Source: Candidatus Thorarchaeota archaeon (GTDB lineage: Archaea; Asgardarchaeota; Thorarchaeia; Thorarchaeales; Thorarchaeaceae). From it: 7,140 nt of DNA. The stretch covers positions 1-7,140 of the forward strand of contig JAEORG010000002.1 of assembly GCA_016841005.1 (NCBI GenBank), in the 5' to 3' direction. Positions 1 to 6,910 of this stretch are shown piece after piece (the stretch's first letter is position 1; each line of letters opens with the position of its first letter). The position numbers were made by a program, and so were the translations under genes. The notes under the pieces are model-generated. The model was not told the DNA's origin, searched no databases, and worked only from the letters and a program-made list of their open reading frames with translations.

Positions 1-1203
1 CTCTACTGGGAACCAAATATTCCATCACATCTGGATGAGATTAATGTCACTGTCTATGCTCACAGACTGAATAGTTCTTGGCTAGAGGAAATCAGACTAG
101 GTGTAAAGATAGACAATGGAGCTTGGGAAAATCACACAATTACAAATAACCTGTTTCTATCATCTGAAGATGATCCAGAAAACTACTACTATGTAATACC
201 AGTTCAACCACCTGGTACCAATATTAGTGTGCGTGCGTATATCTACAACGATACTGTCTGGTATAATGGTATTGAGATGGTAATTCATGTACCCTCTGTT
301 GATGTTTCAATTCCAGAACAACCAGATGTGATGTTAGAAGATGGATACATCGGAGAATCAATCTCCTGGCAACCAGTAGGAACATATCCGCAGAGCTATG
401 AGGTCTTTAAGAACGGAACCTCAATCGCCTCTGGTTCTTGGAACACATCTGGTGAAGTGATTTCTGTTTCGTTAGATTGGTTGACCTTAGGAGTTTGGAA
501 CTTCACCTTATCAGTTGTTGATGGATACTCCAATGTTGCAAAGGATACAGTTCTTGTAACCGTCTATGATGATCTGGCTCCTGTCATTTACGATTCTGAA
601 GACCTCACATTTATTGAAGGAGTAACAGGAATGACAGTCTGGTGGGAATTGAGAGATGCACATCCTGCCACTTACAGAATCCTAACTGATGGCGTCCAAA
701 CAACAACTAGTGGTTGGGTTGATACGCTAACAGTAAGCATTGATGTGTCAGATAATCCACTGGGTACAAAGAATTACACAATAGAAGTCTTTGATACATC
801 AGGTAATGTCGCCAGAGATTCAACACTCGTGACCGTCTATGATGGTACTTTACCAGTTCTTTCTCATCCCGATGACATTTCTGTAGAGCAAGGTGCTAGC
901 ACCATCCTATCCTGGACTGCACACGATCTCCACCCATCGAATTACTACATCTACATAGATGGTGGACTGGCAAATTCGGGAGAGTGGACAGAGAATCCCC
1001 AGACCATTACTATTACGATAGAGAATTTACCATCAGGCAGTTACAACTACACAATTGTCATTGAAGACATAAGTGGAAACATTGCAGTCGATACTGTGAT
1101 TGTGACTGTGCCTGCATCGCTTACAGAGATTCTGACTGCCGTAGCAATTGGAGCAGTAGTCATTATCATTGTGGCCATCGCATGCCTGAAGAAGAAGAGC
1201 TAA
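1..1203 (+). CDS. Cell-surface glycoprotein with tandem Ig-like repeats and C-terminal membrane anchor (5' end outside window)
   Basis: The frame is open from base 1 without a stop, so the gene begins upstream. The GTG at 229 is an internal valine, not a start; 400 residues are visible. Residues 1-104 look like the end of another beta-rich domain. Three related Ig-like repeats of about 90 residues follow, near 105-190, 191-281 and 282-370. They share the pattern W..(D)xHPxxY.I..dG...SG.W and end in G..NYT..v.D.SGN.A.DT..VTV. Residues 377-396 are one hydrophobic helix followed by KKKS, which fits an outside-facing protein with a short cytoplasmic basic tail. About ten N-x-S/T sequons (for example N15, N24, N44, N74, N83, and NYT in repeats 2 and 3) suggest N-glycosylation. 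Such proteins are common on archaeal surfaces as adhesins or S-layer-associated proteins; the ligand is unknown. Signal peptide and full length cannot be seen. Confidence 0.9.
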   Translation, partial: LYWEPNIPSHLDEINVTVYAHRLNSSWLEEIRLGVKIDNGAWENHTITNNLFLSSEDDPENYYYVIPVQPPGTNISVRAYIYNDTVWYNGIEMVIHVPSVDVSIPEQPDVMLEDGYIGESISWQPVGTYPQSYEVFKNGTSIASGSWNTSGEVISVSLDWLTLGVWNFTLSVVDGYSNVAKDTVLVTVYDDLAPVIYDSEDLTFIEGVTGMTVWWELRDAHPATYRILTDGVQTTTSGWVDTLTVSIDVSDNPLGTKNYTIEVFDTSGNVARDSTLVTVYDGTLPVLSHPDDISVEQGASTILSWTAHDLHPSNYYIYIDGGLANSGEWTENPQTITITIENLPSGSYNYTIVIEDISGNIAVDTVIVTVPASLTEILTAVAIGAVVIIIVAIACLKKKS

Positions 1204-1249
1204 GGTTCAATTCGGACTCTTCATAAGTCAATCATAGGCCTCCCAGAGT

Positions 1250-2122
1250 ATGGCCATTACAGTCAGAACCCTTGTCATTGGTGATGCAGAAGAGCTTGAG
1301 AGAGTATCACATAGCGTGTGGGAAGATGACTATGCTCCTCTCAGATTCAAAGATTGGTTAGTAGATCCACTTTGGTGCCCTGTCGGGGTATTTCTTGATA
1401 ACAAACTTATGGCATTCGCTGCGCTACACATAGTAGATGGAACAACTTGTGGGTGGGTAAACGCTCTTAGAACAGATGCTGAACATCATCGGAAAGGCTT
1501 TGGTTTAATGGCAGTTGCAAAACTTGTTGAAATAGCGAGAGAGAAAGGTCTCTCTGAACTTAGATATGTCACGAGCTCTCGAAATGAGGCGTCACTGAAA
1601 CTAGCAGAAAAGCTTGGATTTCGAGTCTTAGATAAGATGACCTCCTTCAGATTGATTAGACCATTTCCACCCAGACCCAAACCTAGTCCTTCAATTGTAC
1701 CTCTAAAAGTGGATGCACAAAGGGTGTTTGAATCTGTCCAAATGTATCCAGATCTGATGCAATCAAATTTGGTCCCAGTTCCTTTCGAATTCGAAGATAA
1801 AACACTTCAAGGATTTCAGAGAATAGGAACGAAAGTTACTTACTATCTGATTATCGATGATATGGGTCATCCCCTAGGATTATATTATATTCGAGACTTT
1901 CAGGAAAATGTTGAGATGAGGAGAAGGGTTGTGGTCTTCTCTCGGCATCGAAGTATCTTTGTAGATACTATTGCACGAATCATTGAGGAAACAGAAGCAA
2001 CAGACATCAATAATCTAGGGTTCTTCCTTGGACCAAATGCAACCGAATGGGCTACTACAATGATCTTGATTCCTGAAGACATGAGAGACAGATACTTGAT
2101 AGCTCTCTCTCTGAAACTATGA
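1250..2122 (+). CDS. GNAT-family N-acetyltransferase, two-domain, NAT16/histidine-acetyltransferase-like
   Basis: The protein has 290 residues. The first ~140 form a GNAT fold that would transfer acetyl from acetyl-CoA to an amine. It opens with the usual strand-helix (ITVRTLVIGDAEELERVS). Motif A is at about 72-90, with the pyrophosphate-binding pattern R-K-G-F-G at 81-85. Motif B/C is near 106-127, with N112 and the typical KLGF at 121-124. Residues 145-290 form a second, less conserved domain. By family knowledge recalled from memory, the order resembles vertebrate NAT16/HISAT, which acetylates histidine: a DDYAPLRF..WL.DP segment, then VDG...W..ALR, then H-R-K-G-F-G, then a C-terminal domain. 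The substrate is therefore inferred and uncertain. The ATG at 1250 puts the first beta-strand at the N-terminus; no ribosome-binding site is visible, and a weak TATA-like stretch near 1221-1227 lies about 26 bp upstream, which would suit a leaderless transcript. The preceding gene ends 46 bp upstream. Confidence 0.85.
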   Translation: MAITVRTLVIGDAEELERVSHSVWEDDYAPLRFKDWLVDPLWCPVGVFLDNKLMAFAALHIVDGTTCGWVNALRTDAEHHRKGFGLMAVAKLVEIAREKGLSELRYVTSSRNEASLKLAEKLGFRVLDKMTSFRLIRPFPPRPKPSPSIVPLKVDAQRVFESVQMYPDLMQSNLVPVPFEFEDKTLQGFQRIGTKVTYYLIIDDMGHPLGLYYIRDFQENVEMRRRVVVFSRHRSIFVDTIARIIEETEATDINNLGFFLGPNATEWATTMILIPEDMRDRYLIALSLKL

Positions 2123-2180
2123 ACTATTTCGAAACAGTAATTAGCCTCAAGCCGCATCCGAGTGAATTCAGTGGATTACT

Positions 2181-2513
2181 ATGGGCGAGAGCTTACCGCG
2201 AGAAGTAGAAATTGCTAGCTACCTCATTCTTCTGGACATATTTTGTGGCATAATCGTTAGTGCTATTATGTATTCCATAAATGAAGATTGGACTGCTGGT
2301 CTTGGACTGATTGTATCTATTGTAGGATTTTGGGTCTATCTTGAAATCAAGAAGATGAATCCTCAGGCATGGCAGATGGGAATTTTCCTGAATCTAATTG
2401 GAATAGCTCTCTATCTGCTGGGAGATATCTTCATTGGTCTCTCTGGAGCCTTAGTATGTCTAATTGTAATATTCTACTTGTATCAACCCAACGTAAGACA
2501 ACATTTTCAATAG
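2181..2513 (+). CDS. Small four-helix integral membrane protein of unknown function
   Basis: The protein has 110 residues and is mostly hydrophobic. Likely membrane helices lie at about 11-31, 38-55, 62-80 and 82-101, separated by very short loops (SINEDW, KKMNPQ, GD). The tail ends YLYQPNVRQHF. A closing pattern of aromatic-x-x-P-x-V-[RK]-x-x-F after the last helix recurs in many small prokaryotic membrane proteins, which supports a real gene with an intact C-terminus. No enzyme or transporter motif is visible. It lies 58 bp after the acetyltransferase on the same strand, so co-transcription is possible. No clear ribosome-binding site precedes the ATG. A strong hairpin begins 11 bp after the stop codon. 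I do not recognise a specific family. Confidence 0.75.
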   Translation: MGESLPREVEIASYLILLDIFCGIIVSAIMYSINEDWTAGLGLIVSIVGFWVYLEIKKMNPQAWQMGIFLNLIGIALYLLGDIFIGLSGALVCLIVIFYLYQPNVRQHFQ

Positions 2514-2524
2514 ATTGTAAATGA

Positions 2525-2551
2525 CTCGGGTAGTACTCTATATTACCCGAG
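2525..2551. terminator. Hairpin between convergent genes, probable bidirectional terminator
   Basis: The arms CTCGGGTA (2525-2532) and TACCCGAG (2544-2551) are perfect complements. In + strand RNA the stem extends inward to 11 pairs (one G-U) around a five-base CUCUA loop. It lies 11 bp after the stop of the membrane-protein gene and 8 bp beyond the stop of the opposing zinc-ribbon gene, where transcripts from both sides should end. A pyrimidine-rich run (CTATCTCTTTATT) follows on the + strand. Archaeal termination usually depends on U-tracts rather than hairpins, so the stem could instead protect mRNA 3' ends. Confidence 0.6.
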
Positions 2552-2559
2552 CTATCTCT

Positions 2560-3057
2560 TTATTCGTCTTCCTCGTAATCTTCGAAGTCATCGAGAACAG
2601 ACCAATACGGAGCGTAATGAATAGGTTCATGATCTCGTTCCTCGAGTGTGATACCTTCTTCTCTTGCTATAACTTTTCGAAGTGTGTAGGATTTTGCACC
2701 ATCCCATTTCAAGTAAGTACTCAGGTCGTATGAGAAGTTCCCTTGATAGGATTTACACTGTCCAATACAGAATACCTGACTATCACGGATCTCAAGAGTG
2801 CCGCCACAATATTTGCAGAGCGCCTCCTGACCATGCGCGTATATCTTCTCGTCTACTATCTGAACAAAGAGAACCGTATCATCAATGTCAATAACTCCCC
2901 AGACCTCGCCATCGTTTGTAATCTTTCGCCATAATTTAGTGGGAGGCCTAGTTTCTGGAGCAAATTTCATGGGGTTAGAAGGGTTAACTTTCTTACCACT
3001 GGATTCATGTTCCTCGAAATCACTCAAACGGGTTTGAACAGGTCGCGTCACGCACAC
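2560..3057 (-). CDS. Zinc-ribbon protein with acidic C-terminal tail, function unknown
   Basis: The reading from the GTG at 3057 gives 165 residues. The core holds a probable zinc ribbon: C81-K-Y-C84-G-G, then twelve residues on, C97-I-G-Q-C101. The N-terminal 40 residues are polar and look disordered. Residues 42-75 look like a small beta domain (W.KITNDGEVWGVIDIDDTVLFV). The last ten residues are almost all acidic (D, E) with aromatics. The start is uncertain: the ATG at 2970 (residue 30) would give 136 residues and drops only the low-complexity leader. A TATA-like TTTATC on this strand near 3078 lies about 21 bp before the GTG and would suit a leaderless message. The gene is divergent from the sensor kinase and converges on the membrane-protein gene. 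A nucleic-acid or protein-binding role is possible, but no named family is recognised. Confidence 0.7.
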   Translation of the reverse strand: MCVTRPVQTRLSDFEEHESSGKKVNPSNPMKFAPETRPPTKLWRKITNDGEVWGVIDIDDTVLFVQIVDEKIYAHGQEALCKYCGGTLEIRDSQVFCIGQCKSYQGNFSYDLSTYLKWDGAKSYTLRKVIAREEGITLEERDHEPIHYAPYWSVLDDFEDYEEDE

Positions 3058-3116
3058 TAGTACTGATAGTCATTGATAAACCCCAAGAAGATGCGAATTC
3101 ATTATCACCAAAGATA

Positions 3117-3125
3117 CTTTATACG
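3117..3125 (+). promoter_or_regulatory. Archaeal TATA box of the histidine kinase gene
   Basis: CTTTATACG sits about 54 bp before the kinase ATG. A purine-rich CCAAAGA just upstream is a fair BRE (TFB-binding) match. Transcription would be expected to start about 25 bp downstream, near 3146, giving a leader of roughly 30 bases that includes the ribosome-binding site. The element lies in the 117-bp region shared with the divergent zinc-ribbon gene. Confidence 0.55.
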
Positions 3126-3165
3126 TGGTAGACTGATTAGTAAAGGCACTATCTATTCGTGATGT

Positions 3166-3170
3166 GGGTG
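3166..3170 (+). promoter_or_regulatory. Ribosome-binding site of the histidine kinase
   Basis: GGGTG lies four bases before the ATG at 3175. Its GGTG can pair with the CACC of the archaeal 16S rRNA 3' end. It supports that ATG over the out-of-frame ATG at 3162. Confidence 0.55.
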
Positions 3171-3174
3171 TTAG

Positions 3175-5733
3175 ATGAAGGACATCGAGAAGTCTCAAGA
3201 GAATGATTCTATGTACAAGTCCTTCGTAGAGCAATCAGAACAAGGAGTCATGCTCTTACAGGGAAACCCTGCAAAGATTGTCTATGCCAATCCGGCAATG
3301 ACGAAACTTTCAGGTTACAGTAGAGAGGAACTCCAAGCCTTCACCTTGGAAGATATGATACGTCTTACTCATCCTGATGATGTAGATTTAGTATTTGGTA
3401 ATCTTGAATCGGATTTAGACGGAGAAGGAGGACCGAGTTATTTTGTCTATCGTGCAATACACAAAGATGGATCAATCAGGTGGGCGGAAGTGACCTCAAC
3501 AATGATTCAGCATCAAGGTCAGCCAGCTCTTTTGGTTAGTTACCTAGATATTTCGAAACGTACCGCAATAGAAAAGGCACTAGAAGAAAGTGAGGTCAAG
3601 TATCGTACATTAGTTGAGAACATGCAAGATGGGATTGCAATTCTTCAAGATGACATGATAGTTTTCGCTAACAATGCTTTGGGAAACATACTAGGTTTCT
3701 CAAAGGAGGAACTTGAAGGTGTGAACTTTACAAAGATGATTGCACCTGAAAGTCGTACTATTGTAGCTGAGCGATATAGAAATAGAATTGAAGGAATCAG
3801 CGTTCCTAAGGAATATGATATATTTGCCTTGCACAAAGATGGTTCCAAACGACTACTCCGACTAAAGGCTGATACGATAGAATACGACGGAAAACCAGCT
3901 GTAGTTTCGACTATTACTGATGTTACTGAACAGAAAAAGATGGAATTGGCACTTAAGGAAAGCGAAGAAAAATACCGCACACTGGTTGAGAACATGCAGG
4001 ATGGTGTTGCAATTGCTCAAGATGGCAATTTAGAATTTATCAATAGTAAACTAAGTGAGATACTTGGATATCCCCCAAATGAACTACTAGGTAAGCCGTT
4101 TCTAACATTAATTGCACCCCAGGATAAAGCATACGTAGCTGAGCGGTATCAAAAGGTAATCATAGGAGAGGGAATAGACCAAACCATAGATGTACAAGTA
4201 ATTAACAAAAATGGAACGTTCCCTTATGTACGTCTCAATGGCACATCCATTGAATATCAAGGCAGACCAGCTGTATTAGTGACCATTGTTGATATCACTG
4301 AAAGGAAAAGAATAGAGCTTGCACTAGAAGAAAGTGAACTCAAATATCGTACCTTAATTGAGAGCATGATAGACGGAATAGCTATTCATCAAGATGGTAA
4401 AATTGTGTTTACAAACCAAGCATTTGCAAGAATCCTTGGATATTCCGTTGATGAACTCGAAGGAATTGAGGTTATCGACCTAATAGTTCCTGAAGATAGA
4501 AACGTAGTCATGGAAACACTGAGAAAACGAAGAGCGGGAGAAAACATACTTCTGGAGCATGAAGTAAGAGGGCTTCATAAAGATGGGCAACTTCCGATTT
4601 TAAATATTAGAGGTGCTGTGATTGAGTATGAAGGAAGGTCTGCCACAGTTGCTATTGTTAGAGATGTTACTCTACAGAGAGAGGCAGAAAATACTCTTCG
4701 ATTAGTTCAATATAGCATTGACCATACATCTGATCCTGTATTCTGGATTGACGAAGATGGTAAGTTTGTTTACACGAATGAGGCAGCGAGAACATACATC
4801 GGTTACACAACGGATGAGATATCCAACATTACAGTATGGGATATCTCTCCAGAGTTTTCCACTGAACGGGGTCCAGAAATGTTAGCACAAGTAAAAGAAG
4901 AAGGCTCAGCTGTATATGAGGTTATGATTAGGGACAAATATGAGAAATTGATGCCAGTTGAAGTAACAGCAAGTTATTTAGTATTTGAAGGACGAGAACT
5001 CTTCTTTACTTACGTGAAAGACATTCGTGAGAGAAAAGAAACAGAAATGGCTCTAAAAAGGTCAGCAGAAGAACTCCGTGCTACTAAAGACCGAGCACTA
5101 TTGTACCTTGATATAATGGGGCATGATATTCGCAATAAGTTACAAGGAATGATGCTTGCATCACAGTTAGCTCTCATCGGAAATGACAATGATGAAGTTG
5201 CTGAGGCAATGGCAATACAAGAGAAATCGATAGAAACAATTCAATCGCTGATTTCAAGAGTGAAATCCTTGGAAGAGATGCTTAATGAACCATTAGTACA
5301 GAGAGAAATTGTTGCGGTTCTAGATACTGTCATCGCTCAACTGAAGGAACAGCATCCATCAGTAAAAATTCAGATGGATATTCCTTCTATGCAGATGATG
5401 ATATCGTCTGATAGCTTCCTTGAAACATTGATAATGAATATCCTTGATAATGCAGTGGAACACAATGAAAATGAAATCCCAAGTATCTGGATAAATATGT
5501 CCCATGATGATCTCGGTGTGACATTGAGTATATCGGATAATGGACCAGGAATCTCTGATGGTCGAAAATTAGAACTGCTTGATCCAAATCGAAGATACGG
5601 CGGTATTGCTCTACATCAAAGCAAGTTTATTGCAGAAAAGTATAGAGGGCGTATCGAAATCTCAGATCGAATTCCAGAGAAACAAGATGAGGGTGCGATG
5701 TTCAGAATTTGGATTCCCCGATTCGTCGCCTAA
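3175..5733 (+). CDS. Cytoplasmic sensor histidine kinase with five PAS domains
   Basis: The protein has 852 residues and no membrane segment or signal peptide, so it probably senses an internal cue. Five PAS domains lie near 14-128, 135-258, 259-382, 383-506 and 507-625; each carries the F/Y-x-N core (YANPAM, FANNAL, FINSKL, FTNQAF, YTNEAA) and ends in a D(I/V)T/S-type helix linker. The phosphoacceptor helix is at about 635-700, with H650 in MGHDIRN, a form known from archaeal kinases. The ATPase domain is at about 710-852: N-box NILDNAVEHNE (755-765), G1 box DNGPG (788-792), and a reduced G2 region GGIAL (809-813). The stretch between G1 and G2 is short and lacks an obvious F-box, which is unusual. 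Known kinases of this type autophosphorylate on the histidine and pass the phosphate to a receiver protein; none is encoded here. PAS ligands cannot be read from the sequence. The ATG is supported by a TATA box and GGGTG. Confidence 0.95.
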   Translation: MKDIEKSQENDSMYKSFVEQSEQGVMLLQGNPAKIVYANPAMTKLSGYSREELQAFTLEDMIRLTHPDDVDLVFGNLESDLDGEGGPSYFVYRAIHKDGSIRWAEVTSTMIQHQGQPALLVSYLDISKRTAIEKALEESEVKYRTLVENMQDGIAILQDDMIVFANNALGNILGFSKEELEGVNFTKMIAPESRTIVAERYRNRIEGISVPKEYDIFALHKDGSKRLLRLKADTIEYDGKPAVVSTITDVTEQKKMELALKESEEKYRTLVENMQDGVAIAQDGNLEFINSKLSEILGYPPNELLGKPFLTLIAPQDKAYVAERYQKVIIGEGIDQTIDVQVINKNGTFPYVRLNGTSIEYQGRPAVLVTIVDITERKRIELALEESELKYRTLIESMIDGIAIHQDGKIVFTNQAFARILGYSVDELEGIEVIDLIVPEDRNVVMETLRKRRAGENILLEHEVRGLHKDGQLPILNIRGAVIEYEGRSATVAIVRDVTLQREAENTLRLVQYSIDHTSDPVFWIDEDGKFVYTNEAARTYIGYTTDEISNITVWDISPEFSTERGPEMLAQVKEEGSAVYEVMIRDKYEKLMPVEVTASYLVFEGRELFFTYVKDIRERKETEMALKRSAEELRATKDRALLYLDIMGHDIRNKLQGMMLASQLALIGNDNDEVAEAMAIQEKSIETIQSLISRVKSLEEMLNEPLVQREIVAVLDTVIAQLKEQHPSVKIQMDIPSMQMMISSDSFLETLIMNILDNAVEHNENEIPSIWINMSHDDLGVTLSISDNGPGISDGRKLELLDPNRRYGGIALHQSKFIAEKYRGRIEISDRIPEKQDEGAMFRIWIPRFVA
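3577..4692 (+). repeat. Three tandem 372-bp (124-residue) PAS repeat units inside the kinase
   Basis: The units begin at 3577, 3949 and 4321 and the next domain begins in register at 4693, so the spacing is exactly 372 bp three times. Each unit opens with AL.ESE.KYRTL.E.M.DG.AI.QD. At DNA level GTTGAGAACATGCA occurs at both 3613 and 3985. The first PAS domain has extra residues, and the fifth is more divergent and about 119 residues long. This points to internal duplication of one PAS module plus its helical linker. Confidence 0.8.
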
Positions 5734-5748
5734 TGAAACCATATCATA

Positions 5749-6000
5749 TCAATACTCAACATGGATTATGCCATGTTCTTCAGCATAATCATATGCTTCT
5801 TTCACATTCTCGAAGCATTTTATAATATCATATGGAAAATACTGTTGTTCTTTCTCAGGAATCTCAATTATTGGTCGGGGAGTTGAATCTGCTTTCTTGT
5901 AGATTCTTATTGCACACAACCTTCTTTTAGATCCTGTCTTTTGATCAGGTACTCCCTCGACGACAGTGATTATGTCTTCGAATTCTGCATCTCCATTCAT
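5749..6000 (-). CDS. Small hypothetical protein, 83 residues
   Basis: The protein starts at the ATG at 6000 (MNGDAEFEDIITVVEG) and has no cysteine pair, membrane segment or signal. The N-terminal half reads as beta strands with a basic patch (KTGSKRRL..IRIYKK). The C-terminal half ends in a helix and strand (ENVKEAYDYAEEHGIIHVEY). The balanced composition, the amphipathic helix and the exact fit between flanking genes argue for a real gene. It lies 77 bp after the nucleotidyltransferase on the same strand and may be its distal operon partner. Its stop is 15 bp from the stop of the convergent kinase gene. No ribosome-binding site or convincing TATA box is seen in the 77-bp gap. No family is recognised. 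Confidence 0.65.
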   Translation of the reverse strand: MNGDAEFEDIITVVEGVPDQKTGSKRRLCAIRIYKKADSTPRPIIEIPEKEQQYFPYDIIKCFENVKEAYDYAEEHGIIHVEY

Positions 6001-6077
6001 GCGAAATGCGTACGTTTAAGCCTCTAAGAAGCTTTTGTGTATCATTGATTAGAAAAGTGCGAATGATTTTACTAGAT

Positions 6078-6896
6078 TTAGATTTCATATACCTCTTTAA
6101 TGTAAACTCGCCTTACTTCATCACGATTTAATCCAAATTCCTTCTCAGCCTTCTTTAAGATTTCACGCCACATATTTTTCAATCCAATTACTCGTCTACG
6201 AGTATCTGCATCTGAAATCTCTTTGCAAATCATAACTTCACGTATGTACTGTTCGAAGTTATCGGGAAGCCATTCTAGCGTACGCGTATATCCAATCCGC
6301 CACTTAGGGGCGGGGAGATATGACCTGTTTAATGAATAAACAAGATCTAAGATCAACTCAATTCCATAACTAACTGAGTACTCAGCAGAGGAAACATCTC
6401 CTCTATCCATCCATAAATCAATCATTGTTGGAGTAGATTCATCAAATGCACAACAATACCAAGAGAAATAGATAATTGCCTTTGAGATTCGAACTTTCCA
6501 TTCTTCATCGTTCAGCGTTAATTTATTTTTTATCAAGCTATTGACTTTTCCTTGGCGATCAAATGCGATTGCAGAATGCGATAAATCCCACCTCTGGTAT
6601 TCATTCCATTCTTGCCTCTCGAATTTTTCCAGACTGTATACCTCAAGATCAAGTTCCAAGTTAGACTTATCCTCAAGATTTGCAGAAATTGATTGAAGAA
6701 AATCACGAGCGTAAGGGTCTTCGTTGTTAAGAAGAACTATAATGTCTACATCAGAATATTTGTCAGCAAATCCTCGTGCTAGTCCACCAATATAGACTAT
6801 ACCTTCTACTGAATCAAAATGTGATATTCGTTGGACCAATTCGTTTGCGACAGTTCTGAAGGCATCTATCTTGTTCGTGCCCTTCATCCAATCCAT
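6078..6896 (-). CDS. Nucleotidyltransferase-fold protein (Pol beta superfamily, DUF4037/aminoglycoside-adenylyltransferase-like)
   Basis: From the ATG at 6896 the protein has 272 residues. The N-terminal domain carries the nucleotidyltransferase signature: G37-G38 in IGGLARG, then S48-D49-V50-D51 (two metal-binding aspartates), and a third candidate acidic residue D83 in LELDLEVY. All three catalytic positions appear intact, so it probably transfers a nucleotide (such as AMP) to an unknown acceptor. Residues ~110-260 are helical with several Trp and Tyr, like the substrate-recognition domain of antibiotic adenylyltransferases and DUF4037 proteins. The frame stays open to an ATG at 6974, but those extra 26 residues overlap the end of the upstream DUF3795 gene in another frame, so I take 6896. 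GGGATGAT at 6910-6903 is a plausible ribosome-binding site six bases before it; the ATG at 6887 is an alternative. The two genes are 14 bp apart and probably form an operon. Confidence 0.85.
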   Translation of the reverse strand: MDWMKGTNKIDAFRTVANELVQRISHFDSVEGIVYIGGLARGFADKYSDVDIIVLLNNEDPYARDFLQSISANLEDKSNLELDLEVYSLEKFERQEWNEYQRWDLSHSAIAFDRQGKVNSLIKNKLTLNDEEWKVRISKAIIYFSWYCCAFDESTPTMIDLWMDRGDVSSAEYSVSYGIELILDLVYSLNRSYLPAPKWRIGYTRTLEWLPDNFEQYIREVMICKEISDADTRRRVIGLKNMWREILKKAEKEFGLNRDEVRRVYIKEVYEI

Positions 6897-6902
6897 TCTC
6901 GA

Positions 6903-6910
6903 ATCATCCC
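6903..6910 (-). promoter_or_regulatory. Probable ribosome-binding site deciding the nucleotidyltransferase start
   Basis: On the - strand GGGATGAT directly follows the TAA stop of the upstream gene and lies six bases before the ATG at 6896. It resembles the archaeal GGAGGTGAT consensus and favours the short start. Confidence 0.4.

Noticed and set aside
229..231. GTG as a start of the surface protein
   Set aside because: The same frame is open with sensible beta-rich, sequon-bearing sequence back to base 1, so this is an internal valine.
1486..2157. Two - strand open frames (1486-1680 and 1900-2157)
   Set aside because: They are antisense to the acetyltransferase, which has clear GNAT motifs; their products show no domain-like pattern.
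2521..2934. Three short + strand open frames (2521-2733, 2682-2894, 2743-2934)
   Set aside because: They lie opposite the zinc-ribbon gene and overlap each other; the first includes the hairpin. The - strand protein has a coherent CxxC/CxxxC motif.
3645..3995. - strand open frame rich in Ser and Phe
   Set aside because: It is antisense to PAS domain coding sequence; the Ser/Phe-rich composition is the expected complement of Glu/Lys-rich coding.
5387..5788. Open frames on both strands over the kinase 3' end (5387-5587 - and 5579-5788 +)
   Set aside because: They are shadows of the ATPase domain, whose N and G boxes fix the true frame.
6078..6896. MNT/HEPN-type toxin-antitoxin module
   Set aside because: The protein is much longer than minimal nucleotidyltransferase antitoxins, has its own helical domain, and no HEPN protein with an R-x4-6-H motif lies next to it in the window.
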